A stretch of 64,000 bases of DNA from Bacillus salipaludis (GTDB lineage Bacteria > Bacillota > Bacilli > Bacillales_B > DSM-18226), in assembly GCF_004358205.1 (NCBI RefSeq), contig NZ_SMYO01000002.1, positions 496,001-560,000 of the forward strand, read 5' to 3'. Below, one piece after another: positions 1-8,442 of this stretch; the stretch's first letter is position 1; each line of letters begins with the position of its first letter. The notes under the pieces are model-generated. The model worked only from the letters and a program-made list of their open reading frames with translations, had not been told where the DNA came from and searched no databases. The translations under genes and the position numbers were made by a program.

Positions 1-92
1 ATTTTTGTTGTAGATTAGAAGACCGCGGGGACGGTTCTCGTGGCTTTTTTGGACCATGTGACTATGTGGTCAGACCCCCACTCCACTATTAA

Positions 93-239
93 AAGATCGC
101 AGCCTTTGCGGATAAAGCGAAAGATGGCCTCACCCCTCAAGAGAAATCAGAAATTACAAGCCAAGTATTAAAAAGACTAACACCTGAGGAATACAATGCG
201 CTTAAAACCTTTGCGGTGATAGAAGTAAGTAAAAGCTAA
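93..239 (+). pseudogene. 3' remnant of an unidentified gene
   Basis: An open frame of about 48 codons ends in TAA at 237-239 and is closed upstream by an in-frame TAA at 90-92. It has no start codon or ribosome site. The encoded stretch is Lys/Glu-rich with a helical, protein-like composition (it includes LTPQEKSEI and LTPEEYNAL). This looks like the C-terminal end of a gene whose 5' part has been lost. I do not recognise the family. Confidence 0.35.
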
Positions 240-286
240 TTCGACAAAAATCGGGTGGTGCCAGGCACCACCCGATTTTTGTCGAA
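240..286. repeat. 47-nt near-perfect palindrome
   Basis: Two 23-nt arms (TTCGACAAAAATCGGG... and its complement) meet around one central A at the GGTGCC-A-GGCACC core. It directly follows the stop of the gene remnant and could act as a transcription terminator in either direction. Each end is also a TTCGACA/TGTCGAA sequence, the Spo0A-box core, which may be chance. Confidence 0.6.
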
Positions 287-465
287 GAGATCAATATTTG
301 GTTCATTCCCCATCAAATCACGATTTGATTAGGGACAATCCTGAAACAAGACGGATTCATTCTCAAAGATACGGTAATAAAGCCGGAACAGCTGAAAAGT
401 ACACGGCATAAAAGAAATCATGCGAACAATAGTGGAGTTTACCCGTGCTTTAAGCAGGTTTTTTA

Positions 466-580
466 GGATATCGACACTTTTTCATCGAATATCAACACAA
501 AATGGGATTATATCAACACTTTTTTGTAGGATATCAACACAAATTCCGATTATATTAACACTTTTTAAGGTTTTATCAAT
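466..580. repeat. 42-bp TATCAACAC repeat, site 1
   Basis: Degenerate tandem copies of a unit of the form GGATATCAACAC-AAAATGGGATTAT-ATCAACACTTTTT with a 42-bp period. Other sites are near 5266, 6968, 9963 and 23567, all in the same orientation. The rest of 1-681 holds a partial GGGACGGTTCT element (about 30-55) and nothing else I can identify. Confidence 0.7.
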
Positions 581-681
581 CTTCCCTTTGCACTGATCAT
601 GCTAGGGGATCGGTTTCAGGGGCAAGACCCCATTCATTATATTAGCTCCGGCAAATTTTTATGCAGTTTGCCATTCTGCTT

Positions 682-1380
682 TTAAGAGAGTATTCTCGCT
701 AAACCAAACGCAACTGCTGCTGCAAGTCCTCCAGTAATCGTCGTTTGAACAGCACTCTTAATAGGGGAAGTACCCGTAAACCTTCCTTTTACGTAGCCAA
801 AAATCATCAATGCGATCAGTGTAACGATTGCCGAAACCATTAATGCTGTTGCAGGATGTTTTAAGATAAAATAAGGGAACAGAGGGATTAACCCGCCGAC
901 AATATAAGAAACAGCAATGGTAATCGCACTGTTCCTTGCCCTTGTCGGCTCTGGTTTCTCCAACCCTAATTCGAATTTCATCATAAAATCCACCCATTTT
1001 TCAGGGTTCTTTTTCATGGTTTCTGTAATCGATTTGATTTGTTCTTCTTCCAGTCCATATTCCCTGAAAATTTCCGATACTTCCTCTTCTTCGCGTTCTG
1101 GAAGCTCTATTATTTCACGCTGTTCACGAGCAAGTTCTGATTCGTAATGTTCCACATCTGTTTTTCCTGCCAAGTATCCGCCGAGTCCCATTGCAATTGA
1201 CCCTGCTGCAATTTCAGCACCTCCTGCTGTGAGAATCAAAGTTGTTGTATCCACAGCACCCGACAAACCAGCAGCTAATGCAAACGGTACGGTTAATCCG
1301 TCTGACATACCAATTACAATATCCCGAATGAAATCAGACCCAGAAAAGTGTTCTTCCACGTGATGCAGGTGTTGATCCAT
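682..1380 (-). CDS. VIT1/CCC1 family Fe2+/Mn2+ transporter
   Basis: This 232-aa membrane protein matches the VIT1/CCC1 family, which moves ferrous iron or manganese across membranes. The N-terminal region has the family hallmark IGMSDGLTVPFALAAGLSGA followed by a Gly-rich second membrane segment. A charged cytoplasmic domain rich in Glu (about residues 75-135) corresponds to the metal-binding domain of the family. Three further membrane segments close the protein. Start is ATG at 1380 behind a weak purine-rich stretch. It is a single gene divergent from the next one. The substrate cannot be decided from sequence. Confidence 0.92.
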   Translation of the reverse strand: MDQHLHHVEEHFSGSDFIRDIVIGMSDGLTVPFALAAGLSGAVDTTTLILTAGGAEIAAGSIAMGLGGYLAGKTDVEHYESELAREQREIIELPEREEEEVSEIFREYGLEEEQIKSITETMKKNPEKWVDFMMKFELGLEKPEPTRARNSAITIAVSYIVGGLIPLFPYFILKHPATALMVSAIVTLIALMIFGYVKGRFTGTSPIKSAVQTTITGGLAAAVAFGLARILS

Positions 1381-1739
1381 TTTTTCACCGCCTATTAACT
1401 AATCTAACATCAATATGTGATTCTTTTTGTTGTGTTTAATGTTTTCCTAACTCCTCCTAAAAGGAAAAAGTTTTTTATAGTATTTACGATCGCTAGTAAA
1501 AAAATCTCCGAATAAAATTGGAAACATGTATTAGCAAAGATACAAAAACGTTAATTTGGTATTCAATTTTAAAAAAGGCTTTTTTAAAAATTTAAGAATT
1601 CATTCATTTAACAAATGTTTCATTTTTCGTGCTAAATTGTATTTAAATAAAATTGAAGGTTATTTTAACTTTAAGTGTTTTTTTTCGAAAAGGCGGGATT
1701 CGGTGACAATGCCCAAGTTATATATAGGAGGACATACCA
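1381..1739. other. divergent intergenic region
   Basis: AT-rich spacer between two divergently transcribed genes, so it must hold both promoters. I see no clear operator. The only firm signal is the ribosome site AGGAGG just before the start at 1740. Confidence 0.4.
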
Positions 1740-2288
1740 ATGAGTACACGGGAAATCAAGGTCCAAAAACAAGGATGGATTCCTAAAAAGGAACGTATAT
1801 GGGTAATTGTGGCAATTATGATCGCTGCTTTAATCATGCTTTGGGAGCTTAAAGGACTATTACAACTTTCATTCACCACCCTGCATAGCAGGCAGTTTGA
1901 ACATACATTTAAAGGTTTTGGTTCCAATGGAAGAATTGCCGTTTTTTTTGTACTTGCTTATTATGTGCTTCTTCGTGTTATGAAGCTTCGTCAATTAAAA
2001 GGTCAAGTTAAGGTGAAAAAATGGTTGTCCACTTTACTACGTTTTGCCCGAAAATGGCATACTCCAGCAGCGATTATCGCCATCGCTTTTATTGTCTTGC
2101 ATACGGTAGCTGTCTTTATGCACGGTTTCAAATTTGATTTTAATAATATAAGTGGATTGATTTCCTTGGTAGTCCTGCTTCCAGTTCCTATATCGGGACT
2201 ATTTCGATATAAGAAGATGGACCGGAAATGGCATTTGCGGTCTGGTATTGCTTTTGCAGTTCTATTTTTAATTCATTCTTTTTTATAG
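1740..2288 (+). CDS. small integral membrane protein with paired histidines, possibly heme-binding
   Basis: 182 aa with about four or five membrane segments (roughly residues 22-42, 66-80, 110-130, 138-155, 165-182). Two membrane segments each carry a His at both ends: KWHTP...VLH...MHG and KWHLRSG...LIHSFL. This spacing of histidines within helices is what cytochrome b561 and ferric-reductase-like proteins use to hold heme, so a heme-binding or electron-transfer role is an inference. No named family is recognised with certainty. The start has a good AGGAGG site 10 nt upstream. It is monocistronic, ending in a hairpin at 2289-2326. Confidence 0.7.
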   Translation: MSTREIKVQKQGWIPKKERIWVIVAIMIAALIMLWELKGLLQLSFTTLHSRQFEHTFKGFGSNGRIAVFFVLAYYVLLRVMKLRQLKGQVKVKKWLSTLLRFARKWHTPAAIIAIAFIVLHTVAVFMHGFKFDFNNISGLISLVVLLPVPISGLFRYKKMDRKWHLRSGIAFAVLFLIHSFL

Positions 2289-2326
2289 ACCACGGGGACG
2301 AGAACCATCCCCGTGGTTCTATCTTT
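2289..2326 (+). terminator. hairpin terminator built from a GGGACG-type inverted element
   Basis: ACCACGGGGA (2289-2298) pairs with TCCCCGTGGT (2308-2317), followed by a T-rich run. It begins immediately after the stop codon at 2288 and is related to the dispersed GGGACGGTTCT element. Confidence 0.7.
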
Positions 2327-2940
2327 TTTTACCACATCTAACACAAACGCTAGTGTAGTAATCATTCTTATGATATTTGCGAAAAAAACAAAAGATTCTT
2401 TTTAGCTTCATTTGTGTTTACTCCTCTTTAGGTTATTTAACTATTTGAAAACCTATTGTGATTCGTTATGAATAAAAAAAGGCCATTAATTTTCTTAATA
2501 GTTTGAAAGTTATATTTTTATCATACTACAAAATCACCCAATTGTTGGTAAGAAAGTTCGGAGATATTCGACAGGTTTTTTGTGGGACCAGAAAAAGGAC
2601 GGTATAGATCTCTTAATCTTCATTTTTTTATGTGAATCATCAGAAGAAGGGAAAATAGTAGAGATAGGAAATGTGTGCATAATGAGAACATTTTATTGAT
2701 TTTTTACCATTTAATTATATAATAGCTAATGTAAATACGCGCTTTGCGGAAATATATGGAAATAAAGTGTAAATTCCAGATTGTGAATTTGGCTTAAAAT
2801 TCACTCTCAAGAGAAATGATGGATCGTCATGCCCGTTTGCATACGATGAAACATCTACAATGATAGAATCATTAAAGTTTTAAAATAGACGTTGTATTTT
2901 AGAAGAATTGCAATGAATTAAAAATGGAGTTGGTATTGTC
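2327..2940. other. gene-poor stretch with a possible coding remnant
   Basis: Mostly AT-rich DNA without a gene. One frame from 2731 to a stop at 2881-2883 reads as protein-like sequence with a single internal stop (around 2770), which may be a decayed gene end. I cannot name it. Confidence 0.3.
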
Positions 2941-3738
2941 ATGAAGGTTTTACAAAAAACACAAACCATTGTTCGGTATGAAAATCATAATGGTGAAGTA
3001 TATTACGGAATGGTTGAGGACAATGATATTTTGCAATTGTCCAGTACTTTTGCTGAAATTGCGAACAACGAACTGAAATATGATGGTGTAAGAGTTCAAT
3101 TTAGTGATGTGAAAATTTTGGAGCCTGTAGCCCCATCAAAAGTGATTAATTTTGGCTGGACCTATGCTGGACACGCTAAAGAGACTGGCGGGGAGGCCAA
3201 TCTCAAAGAACCCTTTTTGTTCTTAAAACCGGCCTCTTCCTTGATTCCAAATGAAGGGGATATCATTCTTCCGTCAAGTGATTTAACCCAGCAGGTGGAA
3301 TTGGAGGGGGAAGTTGCCCTTGTCATTGGGAAACGCGGCAAAAATATAAAAGTAGAAGAGGCAATGGATTATGTTTTTGGCTGTACGATCTTTAATGATG
3401 TAACGGCAAGAGATCTTACCAAAAAGGATCCCCAGTTTACACGCGCAAAAGGTTTTGACACGTTTGGTCCATTGGGCCCGTGGATTGTGACAGGTATTGA
3501 TCCATCGAATTTACGGATCGTTACCACTTTAAACGGGAAAGTTGTACAAGACGGGAATACGAATCAGATGTCACTTTCCATTCCATTTCTAATCAGTTGG
3601 ATTTCACAGGTTATGACACTGGAGCCAGGGGATATTTTGGCTACTGGTTCACCTTCCGGCAGTTGTCCAATGAAGTCGGGCGATGTCGTAACGGTGGAAG
3701 TAGAGAATATTGGTAAACTACGTAATTATGTAATCTAG
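2941..3738 (+). CDS. fumarylacetoacetate hydrolase family protein
   Basis: 265 aa, the normal length for the FAH-domain hydrolase/decarboxylase/isomerase family that acts on 2-oxo acids of aromatic catabolism and on oxaloacetate-like compounds. The N-terminal linker ends at PSKVINFGWTYAGHAKE. The catalytic domain has the metal-binding ELEGEVALVIG segment, the FNDVTARDLT segment, FDTFGPLGPW and the C-terminal DILATGSPSG signature. Start is ATG at 2941 with only a weak GGAG-like site. It stands alone between long spacers, so the substrate cannot be assigned; 2-hydroxyhepta-2,4-diene-1,7-dioate isomerase or acylpyruvase are the usual guesses. Confidence 0.88.
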   Translation: MKVLQKTQTIVRYENHNGEVYYGMVEDNDILQLSSTFAEIANNELKYDGVRVQFSDVKILEPVAPSKVINFGWTYAGHAKETGGEANLKEPFLFLKPASSLIPNEGDIILPSSDLTQQVELEGEVALVIGKRGKNIKVEEAMDYVFGCTIFNDVTARDLTKKDPQFTRAKGFDTFGPLGPWIVTGIDPSNLRIVTTLNGKVVQDGNTNQMSLSIPFLISWISQVMTLEPGDILATGSPSGSCPMKSGDVVTVEVENIGKLRNYVI

Positions 3739-3757
3739 CAACCATTAGGCTGAAGGT

Positions 3758-3790
3758 AGAGAAGTGCTAACTGCACTTCTCTTTTTTTTA
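3758..3790 (+). terminator. Rho-independent terminator
   Basis: Stem AGAGAAGTGC (3758-3767) with GCACTTCTCT (3773-3782), five-base loop, then a run of eight T. It closes the FAH-family gene. Confidence 0.85.
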
Positions 3791-4417
3791 AGTCGGTTTC
3801 ATTGCCCGATAGAGGTGGAAGGACAAAATCATGCGTGAAACCAATAAAAGTGTCCATCCAAAGTAGCTGGAAGGACAAACGTTTGTGTAGAAGCCCAGCT
3901 TGTAGAAACGCGTATCATTGTGCGATATGAGGTCATTTTTTGATAGTTTAGGAGATCAATCGGGAGAATGGGACAGAATTTATCGACAAATAATTTCCTC
4001 GGAAACTGTACAATGTTCGTTTTCCAAAGCGCTTTGGAACGTTTTTAATTAAACGTTTAATTGAAAAAGAAAGCGTCGGATGCTGTCGTTTAGGAGAAAG
4101 AAATCTGAATAACGATTCTTTCAATTTAAAGTTGTTTCAATCCAATTTTTCTTTACAGTAATTAGAACTTTTAGTGTGGTCAAATTATCCTATAAGAATA
4201 TTGTTGTGAGGAGAATGCTGCGTTGAAAAATTAAAAGAGTTGATTCAATCACATCTGGAAAGGGCAGACCCCCGCCTATCTGAATGAGGCTGGTATTTGG
4301 ACATGAATCGTAGAAAATTAAGAAGTCTTGTCTGAATAAAAAACATGGTTTTGAAATACAATTTCAAAAGGTTAAACTGTTTATGAGGAAGGAAAGTTCG
4401 TTTAACGAAAGAGGGAT
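3791..4417. other. gene-poor stretch with likely decayed coding sequence
   Basis: No intact gene. Around 4200-4415 a broken frame with several stops reads as protein-like fragments (for example LKELIQSHLERADP), suggesting a degraded gene. The palindromes at 4022-4062 just upstream would fit as its former operator. Confidence 0.35.
4022..4062. promoter_or_regulatory. two adjacent palindromes, LacI-family-like operator
   Basis: TTCCAAAGCGCTTTGGAA (4022-4039) is a perfect 18-nt palindrome with the AAAGCGCTTT core typical of LacI/GalR-family operators and cre-like sites. AATTAAACGTTTAATT (4047-4062) is a perfect 16-nt palindrome with a central CG, 25 nt further on centre to centre. No LacI-family gene or sugar gene is intact nearby. 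Confidence 0.5.
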
Positions 4418-5182
4418 ATGATGAAATTATCAGGAAATACAGTACTTATTACGGGTGGGGCGGCAGGAATCGGGTTTGCTTTTGCCGAGAGATTCATTAA
4501 AGCAGACAATAAAGTTATTGTCTGTGGCCGACGCGAAGCAAGTCTTCAGGAAGCGAAGGAAAAATATCCTGAACTCATCACACGTGTTTGTGATGTCACC
4601 AAAGAATCGGACCGGATTGCTTTGTTCGACTGGATCACGAGCGAGCACCCCGATGTGAACGTACTTGTAAATAACGCCGGCATTCAGCAGCGCTTCCATG
4701 TTCTTAAAACGAACGCGAAGGATGATTGGAGCTATTACAGCCAAGAAATCGCCTCCAATGTAGAGGCTCCCTTTCATTTTGCCATGCTCTTTGCGCCGTA
4801 CTTTGCCAACAAGGACTATGCGGCGATCCTTAATGTATCATCCGGTTTAGCCTTTACTCCAATGGCGATTGCGCCGATTTATTCCGCAACGAAAGCGGCG
4901 GTTCATTCTTTTACGATGAGCTTAAGAAGTCAGCTTGAAGATACGGCCATTGAAGTGATCGAAGTTGCGCCGCCGGCCGTGAATACCGATCTAGGCGGAG
5001 TAGGCCTTCACACCTTTGGCACACCTGTAGATGAATTTGCTGATGCGATCTTTAAAGGCCTTGAAGCAGGAAAAAACGAAATCGGTTATGCCCGTTCTGA
5101 AAATGCGCTGAGGATGTCCCGAGATGAAATTGATGAGACCGTAAAGGCGATGTACGCCAATATGAAAAACACCATTCTATAA
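4418..5182 (+). CDS. DltE-like short-chain dehydrogenase/reductase
   Basis: 254 aa classical SDR. The NAD(P)-binding glycine motif TGGAAGIG is near residues 13-20, NNAG at about 86-89, the catalytic Ser in VSSG near 144, and the YSATK Tyr-Lys pair near 157-161. The sequence style (ITGGAAGIGFAFAERF, CDVTKESDR, NVLVNNAGIQ) is that of the DltE-type subgroup, named for a gene linked to teichoic acid D-alanylation although no dlt operon is present here. Two adjacent ATG codons (4418, 4421) follow a GAAAGAGGG site; either could start. Substrate unknown. Confidence 0.85.
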   Translation: MMKLSGNTVLITGGAAGIGFAFAERFIKADNKVIVCGRREASLQEAKEKYPELITRVCDVTKESDRIALFDWITSEHPDVNVLVNNAGIQQRFHVLKTNAKDDWSYYSQEIASNVEAPFHFAMLFAPYFANKDYAAILNVSSGLAFTPMAIAPIYSATKAAVHSFTMSLRSQLEDTAIEVIEVAPPAVNTDLGGVGLHTFGTPVDEFADAIFKGLEAGKNEIGYARSENALRMSRDEIDETVKAMYANMKNTIL

Positions 5183-5183
5183 T

Positions 5184-5220
5184 GAATAAAGAGCTTCCCT
5201 TGTGGGGAGCTCTTTATTAT
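5184..5220 (+). terminator. Rho-independent terminator
   Basis: AATAAAGAGCTTCCC pairs with GGGGAGCTCTTTATT directly after the stop codon of the SDR gene, with a short T/A tail. Likely bidirectional. Confidence 0.75.
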
Positions 5221-5265
5221 TGAATTCTCGGGGTGTGGGAGCAGGAGAATGGCCAGCTGGTTTAA

Positions 5266-5409
5266 GGATATCGACACTTTTTAGTAGGATATCAACACGA
5301 AATGGGATTATATCAACACTTTTTAGTAGGATATCAACACAAAATGGGATTATATCAACACTTTTTGGCAGGATATCAACAAAAATAGGATTATATCAAC
5401 AATTTTTTA
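5266..5409. repeat. 42-bp TATCAACAC repeat, site 2
   Basis: About three and a half tandem copies of the 42-bp unit, the best preserved array in the window. Because 42 is divisible by three, the array stays open in one frame, but no supported gene runs through it. A GGGACGGTTCT half-element follows at about 5458-5470. Confidence 0.8.
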
Positions 5410-5632
5410 GATCTCCTGCAACAAGATACCAGTGGGGCCCCCCTTGATTAAATGACCAAGGGGACGGTTCTATTGGCTTTTTTGTTCCAAAAAATAAAAT
5501 AGACTAAGAGAATGGTCCCTTTTTCATGCAAGAAAAGGATCTTTTTTTGCAGTGAATAATATTTTGAATATTTAGTCTAAAAGTCACTTAAGGAAATATA
5601 TCATTAAAGAACGAATAAAGGAGGGAAACGGA

Positions 5633-6829
5633 TTGAAGAAATTTTTAAGCGCAATACCGTTATCGTTACAACATTTGTTTGCGATGTTTGGTGCAACCGT
5701 TTTGGTGCCAGCCCTCACCGGTCTTGATCCAGGAAGTGCTCTTATTGCTAGTGGTGTCGGAACTTTGATTTTTCATCTTATTACAGGCGGAAAGGTTCCA
5801 ACGTATCTAGGTTCATCCTTTGCCTTTATTGCTCCGCTTGCGTTGTATGTCGGGAAGCTGCATTCACCGGGTGAAGCCGTTGCAGGTCTGATTAGCGTTT
5901 CCATTGTTTATGCCATTGTATCATTGATTATATCAATTGTCGGTTTTGAAAAAGTCCGTAAGGTAATTCCTGCAGTTGTCGTCGGACCGGTTGTCAGTAT
6001 TATCGGTCTTTCGCTGGCAACCACGGCGGTGACTAACATGGCCTCCACCCATTGGGATGTCGCAATCGTCAGCCTTCTTGCGGCAGTCATCGCAACGCTC
6101 GCAGGCACAAAGATAATCCGTCTCTTGCCGCTTATCATCGGTCTTGCTGTTGGGTATGTTTATGCCGCCATACGTGGGTTTGTTGATTTTCAAACCATCG
6201 CCGCTGCACCGGCTTTTGCTCTTCCGCATTTCGTCGCGCCGGAATTTACCTGGGTCGTCATTCTTGGAATGGCGCCGATAGCCCTGGTTACCATTATCGA
6301 GGACCTTGGACATATGTTTGTACTAAATGAGATTATCGGAAAAGATGTAACAAAGAATCCTGGATTTTCAAGGATCTTATGGGGGAATGGCATTGCAACC
6401 TTAATCTCCGGTTTCATCGGCGGACCCGCGCAAACCACCTACGCCGAAAATCTTGGGGTTCTCGCCATCACTCGCCAGTTTTCCAGCAGGATCATTCAGG
6501 GGGCTGCTGTTCTTGCGATTCTTCTTGGCTTGTTCGGTAAAGTGGGAGCTGTGATTCAATCCATTCCCGTTGCGGTGATGGGTGGTATCTGTATCCTGTT
6601 GTTTGGGATGATTGCAGCAATGGGAATCCGTCACCTCCTGGAGGAAAAAGTGAGTCTAGCGAATATGAAAAATTTGGTCATCGTTGCGATTATCTTCATC
6701 ATCGGGGTTGGATATGCGCATAATGGGATCGCCTATGCTACTATTGCCGGATTGCTCATTTATTGGATCGTACCTGATTTTACGACAAAGAGAGAAGATC
6801 AAAATGAAAAAGCTATTTCAAACAATTGA
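5633..6829 (+). CDS. uracil permease, NCS2 (UraA/PyrP) family
   Basis: 398 aa, about 12-14 membrane segments, matching nucleobase:cation symporter-2 proteins that import uracil (or xanthine). Family marks are QHLFAMFGATVLVP at the N terminus, the GSSFAFIAP segment, and GGPAQTTYAENLGVLAITR near residue 262, which corresponds to the TTYxENxGVxAxTR signature of uracil-type rather than purine-type members. Start is TTG at 5633, chosen for the AAAGGAGGG site ending 9 nt upstream. It is not within a pyr operon here; no pyrimidine genes or PyrR leader were seen nearby. Confidence 0.9.
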   Translation: MKKFLSAIPLSLQHLFAMFGATVLVPALTGLDPGSALIASGVGTLIFHLITGGKVPTYLGSSFAFIAPLALYVGKLHSPGEAVAGLISVSIVYAIVSLIISIVGFEKVRKVIPAVVVGPVVSIIGLSLATTAVTNMASTHWDVAIVSLLAAVIATLAGTKIIRLLPLIIGLAVGYVYAAIRGFVDFQTIAAAPAFALPHFVAPEFTWVVILGMAPIALVTIIEDLGHMFVLNEIIGKDVTKNPGFSRILWGNGIATLISGFIGGPAQTTYAENLGVLAITRQFSSRIIQGAAVLAILLGLFGKVGAVIQSIPVAVMGGICILLFGMIAAMGIRHLLEEKVSLANMKNLVIVAIIFIIGVGYAHNGIAYATIAGLLIYWIVPDFTTKREDQNEKAISNN

Positions 6830-6967
6830 AGCGTTAGGAGAATCTTTTACGGTCAGACTTTGGCTCAATTAAATAAAAAGGGTCTCAATGCCTGGTAATG
6901 GGAAGGTTTTATCTAAAAGGTATAGAGAATGTGAGTGGATTTTAGGTGAAAGGTAGTCGATGTTTTA

Positions 6968-7085
6968 GGATATCAACATATTTTTACGTGATATCAACAC
7001 AAATTGGGATTATATCAACACATTTTAGGAGGATATCGACACTTTTTGGGTATATATCAACACTTTTTGCTCTTTATCTACAATT
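6968..7085. repeat. 42-bp TATCAACAC repeat, site 3
   Basis: Two to three degenerate copies of the 42-bp unit in the same orientation as the other sites. It lies in the spacer 3' of the uracil permease; nothing else is recognisable in 6830-7134. Confidence 0.7.
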
Positions 7086-7134
7086 CTATTGAACACTGAA
7101 ACCATGAAAACAGTCCCCATGGCCCTATTTAAAA

Positions 7135-7166
7135 GCCGTAACCTGTAAATAGGTTACGGCTTTTTT
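7135..7166. terminator. bidirectional terminator
   Basis: GCCGTAACCT (7135-7144) pairs with AGGTTACGGC (7151-7160), flanked by A and T runs so it can work on both strands. On the minus strand it closes the YvrJ gene. The stem is identical to that of the terminator at 9421-9452. Confidence 0.75.
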
Positions 7167-7217
7167 ATGAAAGATGATTGCAAGTATTTCCTACTTTGGA
7201 TGGGTGGGTTAACCCCC

Positions 7218-7364
7218 TTATTTCATTTGCCCCTTCATTCGGTCCGGCAGGCTCTGTATGGACTGGACCACCATATCAAGCTTCGCTTCAATCCGATAAA
7301 GCAAATAGAGTGTCACTACGATCGGAAAACCTACTTCACTAATGATTGGAATAATCTGCTCCAT
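7218..7364 (-). CDS. YvrJ family small protein
   Basis: A 48-aa protein beginning MEQIIPIISEVGFPIVVTLY, with one N-terminal membrane segment and a short amphipathic tail (LDMVVQSIQSLPDRM). This is the YvrJ family form. The start has a textbook GGAGGTG site 9 nt upstream on the minus strand. It follows the DUF1659 and DUF2922 genes on the same strand, the usual three-gene cassette of Bacillaceae, though a 208-nt gap with strong hairpins separates it here. Function unknown; a holin-like or membrane-anchor role has no direct support. Confidence 0.8.
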   Translation of the reverse strand: MEQIIPIISEVGFPIVVTLYLLYRIEAKLDMVVQSIQSLPDRMKGQMK

Positions 7365-7391
7365 TTTCTGCCACCTCCTTCCATTCTAGTA

Positions 7392-7562
7392 AAGGAGACC
7401 GGTTTCACGAAGAACCCGGCCTCTCTCTTTTATCCCGCATTAACGGACAGTAAGACCCCAGCTTAAGAATTTGATGGACCATTCAGATAAGCGGGGGTCA
7501 ACTGTCCGTAAAAGCCCGATTGGTTCAACTAACAATCAGTGGGAAAAAGACCCCACTGATTG
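7392..7562 (-). terminator. cluster of hairpins between DUF2922 and yvrJ-like gene
   Basis: Three inverted repeats lie in the 208-nt gap: 7534-7543/7552-7561 (AATCAGTGGG/CCCACTGATT) just after the DUF2922 stop; a long broken stem 7440-7513 whose ends are TTAACGGACAGT and ACTGTCCGTAA; and a GAGACCGG/CCGGCCTC type stem around 7397-7425. They should limit or attenuate read-through into the YvrJ gene. Confidence 0.55.
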
Positions 7563-7572
7563 AAGATTCACC

Positions 7573-7800
7573 TTATACAAGCTCATAATCTGTTACATTA
7601 CGTTCCACGATTCTTGCTCCTTTTGCCGAAACAAGATCGCCGCTTCCTGTATAGAAAGCACCGGAACTCACGATCTGATCCATTGATTGTTTCACAACCG
7701 CCTCATCAATGGGTTCCTTTGGATTATCAACGGTAATGCGAGCAATTTTACCGGTAGCTGTCTCGAATTGTAATTCCAATGTTTTAGCCAATTTCCTCAC
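7573..7800 (-). CDS. DUF2922 family protein
   Basis: 75 aa, full length for DUF2922, a small Firmicute family of unknown function. Recognisable features are the LELQFETATGKIARITVDNPKEP start, SMDQIVSSGAF in the middle and the AKGARIVERNVTDYELV end. It lies 27 nt downstream of the DUF1659 gene and is almost certainly co-transcribed with it. A decayed second copy exists at 29983-30203. Confidence 0.85.
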   Translation of the reverse strand: MRKLAKTLELQFETATGKIARITVDNPKEPIDEAVVKQSMDQIVSSGAFYTGSGDLVSAKGARIVERNVTDYELV

Positions 7801-7827
7801 CCCCTATCCTCAAAAATGAATTGCTCA

Positions 7828-8046
7828 CTAGACTAATAGATCGGAACTGTCATTTTTCTCGATGCGGTAAAGCGTGTCATTACACAATACAAAGATGGCT
7901 TGTGCTGCTTGATAGAGTTGATCCGCTGTTGCCTCTTTTTTTACATTGCTGAAGGTCTTGGATCGTAAAATTGGATTTCCTTCTCCGTCCACACCTGTTT
8001 CAAATACGATGCGAAGCTTCGTCGTAGTCAATCGTGCCTGTGCCAT
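7828..8046 (-). CDS. DUF1659 family protein
   Basis: 72 aa, beginning MAQARLTTTKLRIVFETGVD and containing RSKTFSNVKKEATADQLYQAAQAI, the pattern of DUF1659. A strong GGAGGTG ribosome site lies 7 nt upstream on the minus strand. First gene of the DUF1659-DUF2922-YvrJ set. Function unknown. Confidence 0.85.
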   Translation of the reverse strand: MAQARLTTTKLRIVFETGVDGEGNPILRSKTFSNVKKEATADQLYQAAQAIFVLCNDTLYRIEKNDSSDLLV

Positions 8047-8442
8047 TGTTTATCACCTCCTCACACCTTCTATATAAAGAAAAATGGAGGGAAAGGACAT
8101 GGTGTTGGAAAATAAATTTTCCGCTTAGGGGAAGAAAGCTCCATCTTCTTAGATACGCAGATAAGATGCTTTCGAACGCAGTTAATAGTCCCATTTACGC
8201 AGATAAATACATCAGAATGGCAGATAAAATCTAATTTTAACGCAGATAAAACATGGGAGTACAAACAGGGAAGTACATGGAGAGATTTTATCTTTCTTTT
8301 TAAAGTGGAAGAAGGATCGATTGGCGTAAAGGCAGACATTGGTATTATGTAGTAAGTGACAATTATCACATATGGTGATAATATTTTAAGTTGTTACAGT
8401 ATTAAATTAATAGAAATGACGCAATTTATAGCGGAGGAATTT
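8047..8442. other. intergenic region with CGCAGATAAA repeats and a small palindrome
   Basis: Several copies of CGCAGATAAA-like sequence lie between 8150 and 8250 (near 8155, 8203, 8220, 8240), another degenerate intergenic repeat. ATTATCAC (8362-8369) and GTGATAAT (8375-8382) form an operator-like inverted repeat about 60 nt before the LCP gene start. Confidence 0.5.

Noticed and set aside
466..580. CRISPR array suspicion for the TATCAACAC repeats
   Set aside because: There are no unique spacers of constant length, units are directly adjacent and degenerate, and no cas genes are present.
1556..1786. 76-codon plus-strand frame
   Set aside because: Lys/Phe-rich translation of AT-rich spacer that overlaps the start of the 1740 gene, which has the proper ribosome site.
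5202..5447. 81-codon open frame through the 42-bp repeat
   Set aside because: It stays open only because the repeat unit is 42 nt. It has no ribosome site, and other copies of the repeat have stops or shifted frames.
7167..7466. 99-codon plus-strand frame
   Set aside because: Antisense to the YvrJ-family gene, which has a good ribosome site and family match; the plus frame has neither.
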